Shown: positions 30,834 through 41,289, numbered from the stretch's first letter. The stretch: DNA of 64,000 bases from Limnomonas spitsbergensis (GCA_037349105.1 JAYJMM010000116.1:2542001-2606000); one strand, 5' to 3'. Notes: a model not told the origin generated them from the letters alone. Program-made: numbers and translations.

Positions 30834-31501
30834 GGCCCCCCCGCTCCTCAGCGTTAAGCCTAAAGGCGTGCGCGGGGAGCCGGAAAAGGGGTGGTACTGA
30901 AAGAAACTTCTGGAAAAATATGTACGTAGAAGCTCAAATCGTCTCAGCAAATCTGCATGGTTCAGGCCTTCTTCAATCAGAACTAAAAAAAATCCACCGA
31001 GTCTCAGCTGAAGCGCAATGCGCAGAATCCTACAAATTCAAGCTGTTCAGCCCACTACTGGCTAGCAAACAGAGAAATCTACAAAGTTATCAGGTCAAGC
31101 TAAGAACAACCGCTGCTCTCGCCCCACTGCGCCATAGCCGCTTGGTCTTCAATGGCCACAGGAAATGTGCGCCGTAGCAGCGTGATCCGCCCCTGGCTGT
31201 GTTATCATCGCCCGAGTTGACTAATTCTCCTCGCTCATTATCTTCATAACATATGTACTACCGCAGCTTTGCTGCTACGGTGTTTGAGAAACAAATTTTC
31301 ACTATGTTGCTGCGATAGCTTTTAACTCCAATCCTGCATCTTCCGTCTTTGGTCCGCTGGCTGCCGGCCCACTGCCTGCCGGGTACTAGGACAAGCCGTG
31401 CTGCGTCTGCATTTCTGCTCTGTAGGCGCCTGCCCGCTCCTTGCCAGTTACGGCGTGGGTAACGTCACGTGCTCAGCGACCTTGCCGCTCTGGGCTCGGC
31501 C
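30834..31501 (-). other. 3' untranslated region of element B
   Basis: There is no ORF on the coding strand. Minus-strand segments near 31100-31140 (TGGCGCAGTGGGGCGAGAGC) match element A at about 27246 (CGGCGCAGTGGGGCGAGGGC), so this is conserved non-coding sequence of the family. Confidence 0.55.
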
Positions 31502-34500
31502 TCAGGTCTCGGTACGCTCCTCAAGGGCTGACTCCTCTTCTTCCCTTGCTGCTTCTTTGGCCACCTTAGCCCTTCTTGTACCTGCTCTCGGGGTGACATT
31601 GGCCTCTCCCCGGCCAGTGGTGTACGAGATGTCGTACAATCCGTTCGCCATTGGTCTTGCGATGCCCCGCTCCATTTGTCTTGTTGCTGGGTTGGTGGCC
31701 ATTACTTCCACCTCAGGCCTGTCCATGACACTGGCCTCCTGGGCTGTCCTGGCAGCCGCTCTGGCTGCTGGGCTCGGCCGCCCCTGGGCCTTCAAACTGC
31801 GATCTTCTGTAGGGGGCCCTGCTATTGCAGCGGGCCCAGCTCCCTTGTCATCAGGTGTGCATTTTGGGCACAACCACTCGCCCTCAGGCACCCTCTCGAG
31901 TACTGGCACCAAGCAATCCATGTGCCAACCCGCGACTGGCAGCGCCTCTTTGATCCTGGCCACTCTGGCCAAGAGCAGGTCTGCTGCCTCTTCTGCTGTT
32001 GCCACCTTGGCTGTGTTCCAGAGGTCCGCCCCCACTCTGGAGGGAAAGGTGGGTCTCTGCCCGAACAGCACCTCGTACGGCACCATGCGCGTGGCCTGCT
32101 GCGGCGAGCACCGGAAGCCTAGGGCCACCCAGGGCACCATCTTGTCCCAGGACTCGTCGCTGCTGCCCTCCTCGCAGCACTTGCGCAGGCCTGCCTTGAG
32201 GGTCTGGACAGCCCTCTCTGATAGCCCGTCTGCCTGGGGATGGTTGGCAGAAGTGGTGCGGTGATCAATGAAGCAGTCCAACAACATGTCCTGAAATTCA
32301 CCCTGGAACTCTGTTCCCTGGTCTGTCACCACTTCTGCGCATCCTCCGAATCTTGCAACAACATTTTGAAAGAATGCCAAGGCCGTCACATCTGACGCCT
32401 TGCTTGGAGTGGGGATCAACTCCACCCATTTGGAGTAATGCTCCACACACACCATCACGAATCGATTGCCCCTGGAAGTGGTCGTGAACGGCCCACACAG
32501 GTCCACTCCCCACCGGAAAAACAACCCCTCAATGGGTAGCGGGTGCAGGTCGGGCTGTATGTGATTGAACGTGAACGCCCTGGCCCTGTCACACACCCCG
32601 CATTCCTGCACCGCCTTCTTGACTGCTGCTCTAAGTCCCCGCCACCAATGCTGCTGCATGACCATGAAAGCCGTGCGGTGGCTGCCAAAATGGCCCGTAC
32701 CTGCATGGGCTGTCTGGATCACTGCAAGCCTGTCCTCTGGCCTGGGCACTACACAACGCCTACCATCAGGCATGAGTCTCATCAATACTCCTCCCCTCTC
32801 TGATTCCCACTGGAATGGAGCCGCTCTGCGCTGTATTCTGGTCTGCTCTCCTAGCTCTGTTCCCTGAACATATGTTTTCTCGCGGAGAAACCTCAATACT
32901 GGTTCATCTGCCCACACATCAACCCTGGCCGATGGTCCTGCATGACATCCTGGCGGGTCCTTCTCACCCTCTGTGTCCCTGGTCACCTCGATTTCAACAT
33001 CAACTTTTTCCTCAGGTGTGTTCCCACCTGGTTCCTGTGCCGCGTCGGCCCAATCTGCCGCAGCGGACTCTCCCAGGCACTGCCTGTATGACGCTGCCGC
33101 TTCTCCGCTGCCAGAGCACGCGTTTCCTGCAGTAGCAAGGGCGTAGTGGCTGGACATTAAAGTTGCACCAAGCACTGGATCCATGCCTGGCAGCTTTGCT
33201 CTGCGTTTCAATTCCTCTGGTATGATTTTAGCACACTCAAGTGCCACATCGAGCCATGCTCCTAGTGCCCACGAATCCATGCACCTGCCCAAGGCTGCCC
33301 TCCTGGCCGCCTCTGGGAAGTCTGGGCGCGGCAATGTGGACCCCACAGCGTACCCCATGGCTCGTTCACGTTCGTTTGCATTGGGCTCCTGCAAGTCCCC
33401 CATGGTTCTGTACACCATCCCATTTTGCCCGTTCCGAAAAGAATATGATGAGGGCGTGGCCATCAAACACGGCAGCACCCTCCTGGGCTGTCCCGTTACG
33501 TTGATGCGGTACCCCCCATTGTCAGGGCATGAGACTATCTGGGCCTTGCTGCCCTTGTCCAGAATGTCGTCTACTATCCCCCCGTGGGTTCTGGTCGACG
33601 CACGAATCACAAACTCGATATCTGCTGCAGGGGCGATATTCCCCCAATAGTTGCGAGTGCGGTGGGCGTAAGACCCCACCTGCGCTGCGTCAAACAACGC
33701 CGGTGTTCCCAGAATCCTGCACACCTCCTGAAAGGCATCAACACTGGCCTTCACACTTCTCTGATTCAATTGCATTGCCACATTCTCAATCAGGTACGCT
33801 GGTGGCCTAGGCCCCTGCAGGGTCTGCAGTGTACCCAACAGCTTGACTAACGGGAAGAAAGACTTGCTTCTCTCTCCCGCGAGCCCACGCCCTTTGCCTG
33901 CTGACGAGAGGTCCTGGCACTCCCAGCCTGCTACCATGAACCACTGGCGCCCTTCCTGGGCACCCGCCTCCTGGAGGTGCTCCGCCGTAATGGCATACAC
34001 ATCTTGGGGCAACGCTCTGAAAGCCTTATCAAATGCTTTGACCGGAAGCAAGTGAGGGTATCGTCTGTGCAACTGCACCAGGCGACCCCCTGCGATCTCT
34101 CTGACTTCCTCACTGATATCCGCATACAAGTACTGCACCACTGGGATACCCGCCCTGAGCACCATTTCCAACCCTGAGCACATACCTCCAAAGGGCTCGA
34201 AAAGGACGACTCCCTCGGTCTCCATGGCCCGCACAGCCCCACTCGACATGCAAGCTGTGTCCAGGCCTGCATCTAAATGAGGGGGCGTCACCCGAGGCAG
34301 GTCAGCAAGTACATCACTGATCATTGTCCTGGCCCGCTCCCTGTTGCTGAACGCCTGTTCTGCCGTACTGACAGGCTGCGCCTGCTCATCATCGTCAGTG
34401 GCGGCAGAGGATATCTCTTGCCCCACCGGCGCTGTCACGCAAGCTGCCTCTGCAGCCCGCAACATCTGTACTCTCCTTCTTCCCTCCTGCGCCATGCGCA

Positions 34501-36490
34501 CCACCTGGTCTGCATGCCACTGATTGACTCTGCTCAACCCTGTGATCAAAGCTACCTGCTTCCCACTTGCCTCCCCCTGGACTGCTGGTTCGGGGGCAGC
34601 TGTATCAAGCCTGGCCCCCGTGCGGTCGGCTGAGGAAGCGAGAGGTGACCTGGACGGGATGTCTGCATTCTGGTGGCATGCTCCTGAGCGGTGGACAATG
34701 GTAATGTCCAGCTCCTGGAGCATGAGAGCCCACCTAGCGTGCTCGCCCACCAAGGTCTGATTGTCCATGAGGTAAGTGAGCGGCTCATGGTCAGTGATGA
34801 GATGCACCTTGCACCCAAACAGCATGTGGCGGTATGTGCGTGCCGCATACACTGCGGCCAGCATCTCCCCCTGGAACGAGGAATAGTTCCTCTCGCTCTT
34901 GTTCAGGGATCTGGACGTGCATGCCACCATATACTCCCGCCCGCTGTCATCACACTGCCCTAGCACGGCGCCTATGCCCTGCTTAGAGAAATCTGTGTAC
35001 AATAAGAACGGCCTTGGCGGCCCCTTGCCGTCTGGCCCTGTCCCACTGTAATCTGGTCTGCGCAGGACTCTTCCGCCCTCGCACATCTCTGTTTTGATCA
35101 ACTGGAACGCTTGCGACTGCTCTGGTCCCCACACAAACGGGATCCCCTTGACCAGCAATGCGTTGATGCATGCCGCCTTTTTCGAGAAATCCGGGATGTA
35201 GCACCGGTAGAAGTTCAGGAACCCCATGACCTCCTGGATGTTTTTCACCGACGCGGGCTCTGGCAACGCCATAACCGCTGCAATCTTAGCCGCATGCGGC
35301 GTGAGCCCCTGGGCAGACACATTGTGCCCCAAGAACTCAACTGTTGCACACCCAAACAGCGACTTGTCGGGATGCGCCCTCAACCCTACACTGTGGAGCA
35401 TGTCCAGCATCAGCTCCACATGCCTGATGTGGTCTGCCGGTGTATCGCTGTACACTAGCAGATCGTCAATAAATGCCACGCAAAAAGCACTCAATCCTGC
35501 CCTGGCAATCTCCTCTTCCATCATACGCTGGAAAAAAGGCGGTCCATTGCGCAGCCCGAAATTGAGCTTTGTGTACATCCAAAGCTCAGGACCCATCCAG
35601 AAAGCTGTCTTAGGCTGGTCCTCGACCTTTATAGGGATCTGCATGAACCCCGACCGGAAATCAACCTTGCTGAATATCTTGGCAGTTCCCAGATTCTGAA
35701 AAATAGTCTCCATCCTGGGGATGGCAAATTCCTGCTTAGCCGTTCGCAGGTTTAACCTGCGCATATCGTGCGCTATACGGTGGTCTGTCCACTCCCCCGT
35801 CTCAGCACTCTTCTTAGCCGCTACCACTGAGTTGGCTGCAAACTTAATGGGCCCTCCCTGGGGCACCTTGACTATGATGCCTGCCTCAATCATCTGCTGA
35901 CACTTTTCCTTAAAAATGGCCGTCTTAGGCGGTGGCATATCCCTGGACTTCTGAAAGCACGAACTGACCTCGTCTTCCAACGCCAGTGTAAACTCACCCT
36001 GCGTGCCACAGTAGCCGGGTAAGTCCTCCATGGAGTAAGCGAATGCTCCTTGGCGATCCCTGAGGCTCTGCTCGAGGGTCTCCTGCTGGTCCGCCGTGAA
36101 GTCAGGGTGCTGGCCCAGCAGCCACCCCTCCTTAGTCTTGACGTACTCCGAGGGTGGTTCGACTACTCCCCCCGGTTGGAACATGTCAATCATCTCCGCC
36201 GCCTGCGGGTTGTCCTCCGCGGGCGGCGCTTCCTCGCCTGTGCTGTTGCCGCGCTGCCAGTCTTCCTTCTGGCTGTACTCGCCCCTTGTCCTGCTGGCGC
36301 CCCCCATAGGGCTGACTGCTGGCGGGCGCAGCCAGCCTGACGTGAGCTTTGCTGCTGCTTCCTGGCTGGACACAAAAGCTCCTTGGCCTGCTGTAAATCC
36401 TCCTCCTCTCACTCCCTGCCCGGTGGCTCGCGCACCCGGGATGCATACGGACAGCAGGAGCCATACCAACACCAGCTGGAGCGTCCCCAT
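31502..36490 (-). CDS. pol: Pol of element B: RT, RNase H, DNMT3-like methyltransferase, integrase, partial PHD
   Basis: One uninterrupted frame of 1662 codons. RT: about residues 190-440, with AFIDDLLVYSD at 339-349. RNase H: about 495-610, with LLYTDFSKQGIGAVLG and DHEPLTYLMDNQ. C5-cytosine methyltransferase: about 757-1090. Integrase: HHCC zinc finger 1261-1304 (TGHFGSHRT, CGVCDRAR), catalytic D in WGVDLCGPF (1327-1335), D in VVTDQGTEF, E in ADGLSERAVQTL. The C-terminus has only half of a PHD finger (GWHMDCLVPVLERVPEGEWL, CPKC): relative to element A, about 130 residues holding the integrase C-terminal domain and the first PHD cysteines are deleted in frame at residue 1520. No protease is present in this frame. 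The hydrophobic start is probably incidental, and the ATG at 36490 is simply the first in frame. Confidence 0.9.
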   Translation of the reverse strand: MGTLQLVLVWLLLSVCIPGARATGQGVRGGGFTAGQGAFVSSQEAAAKLTSGWLRPPAVSPMGGASRTRGEYSQKEDWQRGNSTGEEAPPAEDNPQAAEMIDMFQPGGVVEPPSEYVKTKEGWLLGQHPDFTADQQETLEQSLRDRQGAFAYSMEDLPGYCGTQGEFTLALEDEVSSCFQKSRDMPPPKTAIFKEKCQQMIEAGIIVKVPQGGPIKFAANSVVAAKKSAETGEWTDHRIAHDMRRLNLRTAKQEFAIPRMETIFQNLGTAKIFSKVDFRSGFMQIPIKVEDQPKTAFWMGPELWMYTKLNFGLRNGPPFFQRMMEEEIARAGLSAFCVAFIDDLLVYSDTPADHIRHVELMLDMLHSVGLRAHPDKSLFGCATVEFLGHNVSAQGLTPHAAKIAAVMALPEPASVKNIQEVMGFLNFYRCYIPDFSKKAACINALLVKGIPFVWGPEQSQAFQLIKTEMCEGGRVLRRPDYSGTGPDGKGPPRPFLLYTDFSKQGIGAVLGQCDDSGREYMVACTSRSLNKSERNYSSFQGEMLAAVYAARTYRHMLFGCKVHLITDHEPLTYLMDNQTLVGEHARWALMLQELDITIVHRSGACHQNADIPSRSPLASSADRTGARLDTAAPEPAVQGEASGKQVALITGLSRVNQWHADQVVRMAQEGRRRVQMLRAAEAACVTAPVGQEISSAATDDDEQAQPVSTAEQAFSNRERARTMISDVLADLPRVTPPHLDAGLDTACMSSGAVRAMETEGVVLFEPFGGMCSGLEMVLRAGIPVVQYLYADISEEVREIAGGRLVQLHRRYPHLLPVKAFDKAFRALPQDVYAITAEHLQEAGAQEGRQWFMVAGWECQDLSSAGKGRGLAGERSKSFFPLVKLLGTLQTLQGPRPPAYLIENVAMQLNQRSVKASVDAFQEVCRILGTPALFDAAQVGSYAHRTRNYWGNIAPAADIEFVIRASTRTHGGIVDDILDKGSKAQIVSCPDNGGYRINVTGQPRRVLPCLMATPSSYSFRNGQNGMVYRTMGDLQEPNANERERAMGYAVGSTLPRPDFPEAARRAALGRCMDSWALGAWLDVALECAKIIPEELKRRAKLPGMDPVLGATLMSSHYALATAGNACSGSGEAAASYRQCLGESAAADWADAAQEPGGNTPEEKVDVEIEVTRDTEGEKDPPGCHAGPSARVDVWADEPVLRFLREKTYVQGTELGEQTRIQRRAAPFQWESERGGVLMRLMPDGRRCVVPRPEDRLAVIQTAHAGTGHFGSHRTAFMVMQQHWWRGLRAAVKKAVQECGVCDRARAFTFNHIQPDLHPLPIEGLFFRWGVDLCGPFTTTSRGNRFVMVCVEHYSKWVELIPTPSKASDVTALAFFQNVVARFGGCAEVVTDQGTEFQGEFQDMLLDCFIDHRTTSANHPQADGLSERAVQTLKAGLRKCCEEGSSDESWDKMVPWVALGFRCSPQQATRMVPYEVLFGQRPTFPSRVGADLWNTAKVATAEEAADLLLARVARIKEALPVAGWHMDCLVPVLERVPEGEWLCPKCTPDDKGAGPAAIAGPPTEDRSLKAQGRPSPAARAAARTAQEASVMDRPEVEVMATNPATRQMERGIARPMANGLYDISYTTGRGEANVTPRAGTRRAKVAKEAAREEEESALEERTET
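33221..34222 (-). other. DNMT3-like cytosine-5 methyltransferase domain inside Pol
   Basis: Motifs occur in canonical order: I VLFEPFGGMCSGLEMVL (SAM binding), IV AGWECQDLSSAGKGRGLAGE (catalytic Cys about residue 858), VI YLIENVAMQ (ENV), VIII QVGSYAHRTRNYWG, IX/X NERERAMGYAVG and RAALGRCMDSWALGAWL. The C-(Q/N)-DLS and ENV.AM wording and the ER..GY...R...LG..W end resemble DNMT3 (PCNDLS, ENVVAM, MERVFGFP, RLLGRSWSVP) more than DNMT1. The usual Pro before the catalytic Cys is Glu (WEC). It sits between RNase H and integrase. Expected role: methylation of element or target DNA. Confidence 0.85.
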
Positions 36491-36732
36491 AAGGAACCCC
36501 TTAAAAGCCGTACTAGTGAGGAGCCCCCTGCAGGATGGCAGCCGTCTTGCAGGCTCCTGCGGCTGGTGCGCTGCAGGCTGTTTGCGTGGCCCTGCACTCT
36601 GCTATGGCCTCTGCTGTTCCGCTTCCCATGTTATCTCCAAGTCCACCTGGCAGATCCTGGAAGGTTGGCCTGGGCAGTCCATGCCTGGCCTGATACCGCG
36701 GTCCCTTTCCGCGGCTTTCCTCTGCGCCGCTC

Positions 36733-38667
36733 CTACGCGTCGCCTAGCCTTTTGGACTTCTTGCCTTGTAACTTGGCTGTGTCAGCCCAAGCTGCACCGG
36801 GCCTCTCTGGCCGTGCTTCTGGGGCGTGTCCCCTGCTGTCTTGCGCCTGTTTCTCCTGCCCGCGGGTGGTGTGCTGCGCAGCCTCGCTGACTTCTGCGCG
36901 CGCGGCCCTTGCTGGTCCTCCGTACTGCCTCATGCCTCTCCTGTCATTGGCCACTTGTCTTGCTCGGCCTGCCGACCAGCTGCTGTTGTGGCTGTTTTCT
37001 GCAGTAGCTGCTCCGCCGGCCCTATCCGCTGGCCGCGACTGCTGCACACCTGGGGCCTGGCTGCTGTGACTGCCTGCGGTCTGTTGTGCAGCACTTGCAC
37101 CGGCCCTTGTCGCCCCAAGGTCTGATATCCTCTCCGTCAACTCCTCCTGTAGATCTCTGATCGCCCTGTTGTATCCTCCCATCCTGGGGTTAGGATCGGG
37201 CTGTGGCAGCATTCTGAGTCGGAAAAGCAGGCTAGCCTCCTGGCCTGCCTCTTGCTGCCCCATTTCCCGCCTTCTCAGCACGTCCAGCTGATCTACGAAG
37301 TTCCTGAGCACTGCCATCCAGCACCCCGTACTGTATGATGCCGGGTCACCCCAGGGCTCCCTTGCCGCTGCCTGCACTGGCTGGCTGATGTGGGCGTCCC
37401 CTGGGCGCCTGCTGCCAGCCCCGCTGATTGCTGCCTCCTTTGAATCGAAAGCGCACTGGCCTGCTGCCTGCCGCGGGCTGACCCTTACTGCGGCCTGGTG
37501 CGTCCCCTCTTCCAGTGTTATCTCGTTACCGCGCTCTATCGCTGCTCTCCTGATTCTGCGCTCCTCCATTGCTGCTTGCTCCTGAACGATGCTGCGCATC
37601 CACTCGCGCCGCAGCTGTGTCAGCTCTTCCTCGAGGTTGTGCCCCGGACTCCCTGGTCCTGGGCCTCTGTCGGATGGCATATCATTTCCTTCTGCATCCT
37701 GAGCCTCTGCTCTGGCGACGCTATCCTGGTCCGGGGGCATGGCTCCTCCCTCGTACCACTCCTCTTCTGACCCCGTAACCTCCACCAGTGGTGGCGGCCC
37801 CTCCGAAAGGTCGTCGCTGTACACTGGGTTCTTGCTGTCCAGGTCCTCTGCAAGCGGAGCGCTGGTACTGTCTTGGGGTGACTGGGGCTCTGCCCGTCCC
37901 CTAGGCTCAGATTTAAGTGCTGGCACTCCCATCTCTTCCGCGGTCTCCAGCCATTCCCATGAGGATGCAGCTGCCCCGAATGTGGTGACGAATGCTGCCT
38001 GGGTCCATTCTGGCTCCTCTTCCAGGATAGGACCGTCGGTGGCGGCCGCGGGTTCCTCCGAGTAGGCACCGCGCCTGCCCACCAGCCAGTGTCCTATCCT
38101 CGGCTGGTTCCTCAGGGCCTCCAACTCCTCCTCAATGGCGACCTCCCCTGCTCCTCTGAACAGGGGGTGCAGCGTGCGCACCCCTGCCGGGTGCGCCTGT
38201 CTCCACAACTGCGTCGTTATGACGTCTGCCTGCCAATAGGGCAGCACGCTGCTGGCCCTGTTGTCGTGCCACGCTCTCCTCTCTTGACGCACCCACTGGT
38301 GCACGCATGCTTCCAGTCGTTCTACTGCGAACGGCGAGCGCGCCAGCTCCTCCTCTCCTTCCCACATGGCTCCCGATGCTGGCGTCCTCTGGGGCCCGTA
38401 AGGCCATGCGGGACAGGCTGTTACCTCCGAAGGTGCCCACTGATCCTCTACGCCCCACACATGCCGCATGGCCTCTGACAGCTGCCCTGGGAGCAGGACT
38501 CTCTGCAGCGCCATAAGCATGACCGTCCACGCTGTCAGGTCTGCTCCCCTGGCGTAGGTATAGGCATGGAACTCCGCCTCGTCTACTGACGCGCATTTAG
38601 TGACTGCCACGTCTCCTTGGTGCCTTGCGAACAGGTAGACGGGCATATCATCCTGAGTTGCGTGCAT
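36733..38667 (-). CDS. ORF upstream of pol, probable gag-region protein
   Basis: 644 codons from ATG 38667 to TAG. The N-terminal 200 residues are globular (YLFARHQGDVAV, LTAWTVMLMALQRVLL, CVHQWVRQERRAWHDNRA), followed by acidic and polar low-complexity, a Glu/Arg helix (LTQLRREWMRSIVQEQAAME) and a basic Ser/Gln/Ala tail. I see no zinc knuckle. It ends 243 bp before the Pol start, as expected for a structural gene. There is faint similarity between its N-terminal region and the C-terminal part of the ORF at 45147-47402, which would make it a second copy of the same gag module. I cannot assign it firmly. Confidence 0.6.
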   Translation of the reverse strand: MHATQDDMPVYLFARHQGDVAVTKCASVDEAEFHAYTYARGADLTAWTVMLMALQRVLLPGQLSEAMRHVWGVEDQWAPSEVTACPAWPYGPQRTPASGAMWEGEEELARSPFAVERLEACVHQWVRQERRAWHDNRASSVLPYWQADVITTQLWRQAHPAGVRTLHPLFRGAGEVAIEEELEALRNQPRIGHWLVGRRGAYSEEPAAATDGPILEEEPEWTQAAFVTTFGAAASSWEWLETAEEMGVPALKSEPRGRAEPQSPQDSTSAPLAEDLDSKNPVYSDDLSEGPPPLVEVTGSEEEWYEGGAMPPDQDSVARAEAQDAEGNDMPSDRGPGPGSPGHNLEEELTQLRREWMRSIVQEQAAMEERRIRRAAIERGNEITLEEGTHQAAVRVSPRQAAGQCAFDSKEAAISGAGSRRPGDAHISQPVQAAAREPWGDPASYSTGCWMAVLRNFVDQLDVLRRREMGQQEAGQEASLLFRLRMLPQPDPNPRMGGYNRAIRDLQEELTERISDLGATRAGASAAQQTAGSHSSQAPGVQQSRPADRAGGAATAENSHNSSWSAGRARQVANDRRGMRQYGGPARAARAEVSEAAQHTTRGQEKQAQDSRGHAPEARPERPGAAWADTAKLQGKKSKRLGDA

Positions 38668-38703
38668 GTGGATCCATGCTGCTGAAACGGGTAATTCCCC
38701 ATC

Positions 38704-39489
38704 TTACACCCTCATACCGTAGTAGTACAGCAAGCTCCAACGTGAAGCTAGCGAGTTCCGCATGGCATTGACGACAGATTGCGTCTGCAGAAAGAGTTCA
38801 GTTGCTTGCTAGACAACAGATTTTAACCTGCACGCATGCCATTTTTGCCAGTATTCCATCTCTCCAGGGTGCATGAAAGGGACTCTTACCAAGGGGGTCT
38901 TCCTGTTCCCTGATTTGACCTCCTCCAACAGGTGTACAAACCACCTGGCTGCTGTATCCACCTCATGATCAAAAATTTCAGTCTGGCAGAAGGCCTGCAA
39001 ATAGAATGTTTTAGGAGGGAAGACAGAGGAAGCACGTGAAGCATGTCATAACAGCAAGACATCTCACCATGAATTGCTTATCGTATGTTCCACACGTCCG
39101 CTTAGTGTTCGGCTTGCTACCAGCCCTCTTCCTGTTCGGTAGGTCAACTGTCTCAGCATGCGAATACCTGGGAAGTCGGTAGGGCAGGGGGGACGTTAGG
39201 ATTTGAACTAAATGTGACACACGAAAGCGAATCCGCTGTCAAAAACTGCCTTGCACCTGGCAGTTCTCATAGGCCGTGCATCTGCTGGACTTGCGTCCTC
39301 GGTCTCGTCCTCGGGATGGTGCCCGATTAATCGCTGGAATTGAATATCTCGCCCACATACGTCGTCAATCTCGTCATCGTCCATCCTGCCCTCCTCCTCA
39401 TCCTGGTCCATGCGACGGGCACCGCCTGATCCCCAACCAGAATATCCAAACATTAGCCATGTCAGAATAGACAGAACCACGTTAAGCAT
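38704..39489 (-). pseudogene. Fragment of a tyrosine-recombinase-like (Crypton-type?) gene, four exons
   Basis: Minus-strand exons about 39489-39257, 39167-39068, 38994-38890 and 38784-38704 join with matching phases and GT-AG borders. They give an acidic stretch (RRMDQDEEEGRMDDDEIDD) then PNRKRAGSKPNTKRTC, GTYDKQFMAFCQTEIFDH, EVDTAARWFVHLLEEVKS and NRKTPLTQSVVNAMRNSLA, ending in TAA. The T..Y...F..FC...(V)..A..F...L pattern resembles the N-terminal core-binding domain of tyrosine recombinases. The catalytic R..H..R..Y domain is absent, so it is either truncated or something else. Confidence 0.35.
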
Positions 39490-39585
39490 TATAAAATTGG
39501 CATGGGCCGCTGATTCGTGTTGTGTTTCAACTTCTGGGTGAACGCTTCGACCCTTCTGGCCTGGGGCTGAGGGGTACGGTAGGGT

Positions 39586-39720
39586 CGCCGGCTGGGCTTT
39601 GAGCGGGCCCAGAGGTGTAACATTAGTGTAGGGTAGGGTAGACGGCCCAGAGGTGTAACATTAGTGTACGGTAGGGTAGACGGCCGGGCTTTGAGCGGGC
39701 CCAGAGGTGTAACATTAGTG
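39586..39720 (+). repeat. Three tandem copies of a TIR-like end
   Basis: GGGCCCAGAGGTGTAAC followed by ATTAGTG ends at about 39628, 39666 and 39720, each preceded by GTA.GGTAG(A/G) spacers. The two full copies include GGGCTTTGAGC. This is the inverted form of 44604-44630 and the direct form of 57560-57593. Confidence 0.7.
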
Positions 39721-41097
39721 CCAAATGTCAAGCGGTGAAACAAAAGAATATACTTTTTCTCTAGCTACCACCTGCCAGCCACCTAACTTCGCTAGAGACC
39801 ACGAGGCTCCAGAAACGAGAGAACTGGAAGCGAGAGGCATGAAACTAGCCCCTAAGTTGAGCGTGCTGATGTGCTGCGTCAGAAACTTGTTCTTCCACTT
39901 CTTGGGTAGCTCCTTGCTCACCCACCCCTTGAACTCCTCAGCGCTGATGGCATATCTCGTCAAATCTGCCTCCGTCAGCTCCTGACCAGGGTAGGCTGAC
40001 TCTGTGATAACTGCACACATAAGGGCGGATGGTACCCGCGATGCTCCTGCAGATGGTGCAAGCCACTGGTCTGTTGGTGCAAGTATTGGTGGCAGAACTC
40101 CTCTCAGCAGCCGCATATGACATCTTGTACTTCAGGGAGCAGCATGACTCGACTGCTTGCGTGCCGCTGGTGGAGCCTTTGACCAAGTTCGTTTTGGACA
40201 GCACTGATGTCCTGTTGTCACACAAGGTAGCACAATACGGCAAAACCCTGGGTTCAATTCTTATTATTTTTCAGGGGCAGGGGTGACCTTCCACTGGGAT
40301 CTGAGTTAGCTGCGTTATCCTCGGGTCTATTCAGAAAGGCGTGTCATCCTGAACCTTGGTAAATGACTAAAACGACCCTACCAAAAACCATGCCAGGGGG
40401 AAACCGTCATCCGTGATGCCCTCTAGTATCTTCTGCGACGTCAGCAGCACCTCCATCAGACAGTTGAGGTCTCGAGGCGGGACGTCGTAAACGTTTAGGC
40501 CGAACTGCAACGCAAGCAAGCCTGGCCGGTCGATTCGGCCCCTCAGGAGTCTCAGCCTCCGTGACACCGACATCTAAAGCACCAGTGTATATCAGGCCCT
40601 GCACAATATTTCAAATGGACAGACCTTCAGCAAGGAAGGAACGGTACCATTCCATAGATGTTTCAGAATTGGCACATACAGAACTACAGAAGGACACATG
40701 CATACACATCACGAATGGATAACGACAAATGCACATTCACGTAGTATGCAAGCATCCATTGACCTATTTACAGTTCATAAATGCAACACAACTCATCATT
40801 ACACCATCGTCATGGCCGAAGCAAACTCACATTGCTCGTCACAGACACGTCTAGGAAGACCCCACCCGGAGGCTCGACACTTTGGCCCTCTCGAAACTCG
40901 TCGACGCCGTGCACGGAGCCAACCACATGGCCCACTTCCCCTGCTGGCACCGCGAAGGTAAACGCAGCCTTCAGACTAGCCTTCTGTGCGGCAAAAGCTG
41001 CGCTCGCAGACGTCATCGTTGCTTGGCGCTTAAAAGCAGCCAAATTTAACATCCCGGTACCCGACATGCGCTTCATTTGAAAGCAAGGAATTGGCAA
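39721..41097 (-). pseudogene. Unrecognised minus-strand multi-exon gene or remnant
   Basis: Plausible exons include about 41085-40850 (MKRMSGTGMLNLAAFKRQ, FAVPAGEVGHVVGSVHGVDE, FREGQSVEPPGGVFLDV), about 40576-40381 (SRRLRLLRGRIDRPGLLALQ, FGLNVYDVPPRDLNCLMEVL, LTSQKILEGITDDG; donor TTTG|GTAGGG) and about 40100-39790 (ESAYPGQELTEADLTRYAIS, AEEFKGWVSKELPKKWKNKF). I could not join all phases and do not recognise the family. A plus-strand frame at 40029-40210 overlaps and is weaker. Confidence 0.35.
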
Positions 41098-41289
41098 ACC
41101 GGGACTGCACCTCTTCTTCTAGCATAATATAACTGGCAATAGTATGACCTACTTACGAAAATACCGACTTAACTGACACATGACACATCTCTTAGTCAAG
41201 CGTAAAGCTAGCCACGTTCCCCCTAGCGCCGGATCCTACTACACACGTCACCAGAATCCACAAAACAATCACAAACGTTCATCCTAATT

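Noticed and set aside
31100..31150. tRNA gene on the minus strand
   Set aside because: An A-box-like GGCGCAGTGGGG is present but no B box follows; the stretch is shared 3' non-coding sequence of the two elements.
36420..36490. Signal peptide at the Pol start
   Set aside because: A hydrophobic stretch follows the first ATG, but the same region is not hydrophobic in element A and the protein is a cytosolic or nuclear polyprotein.
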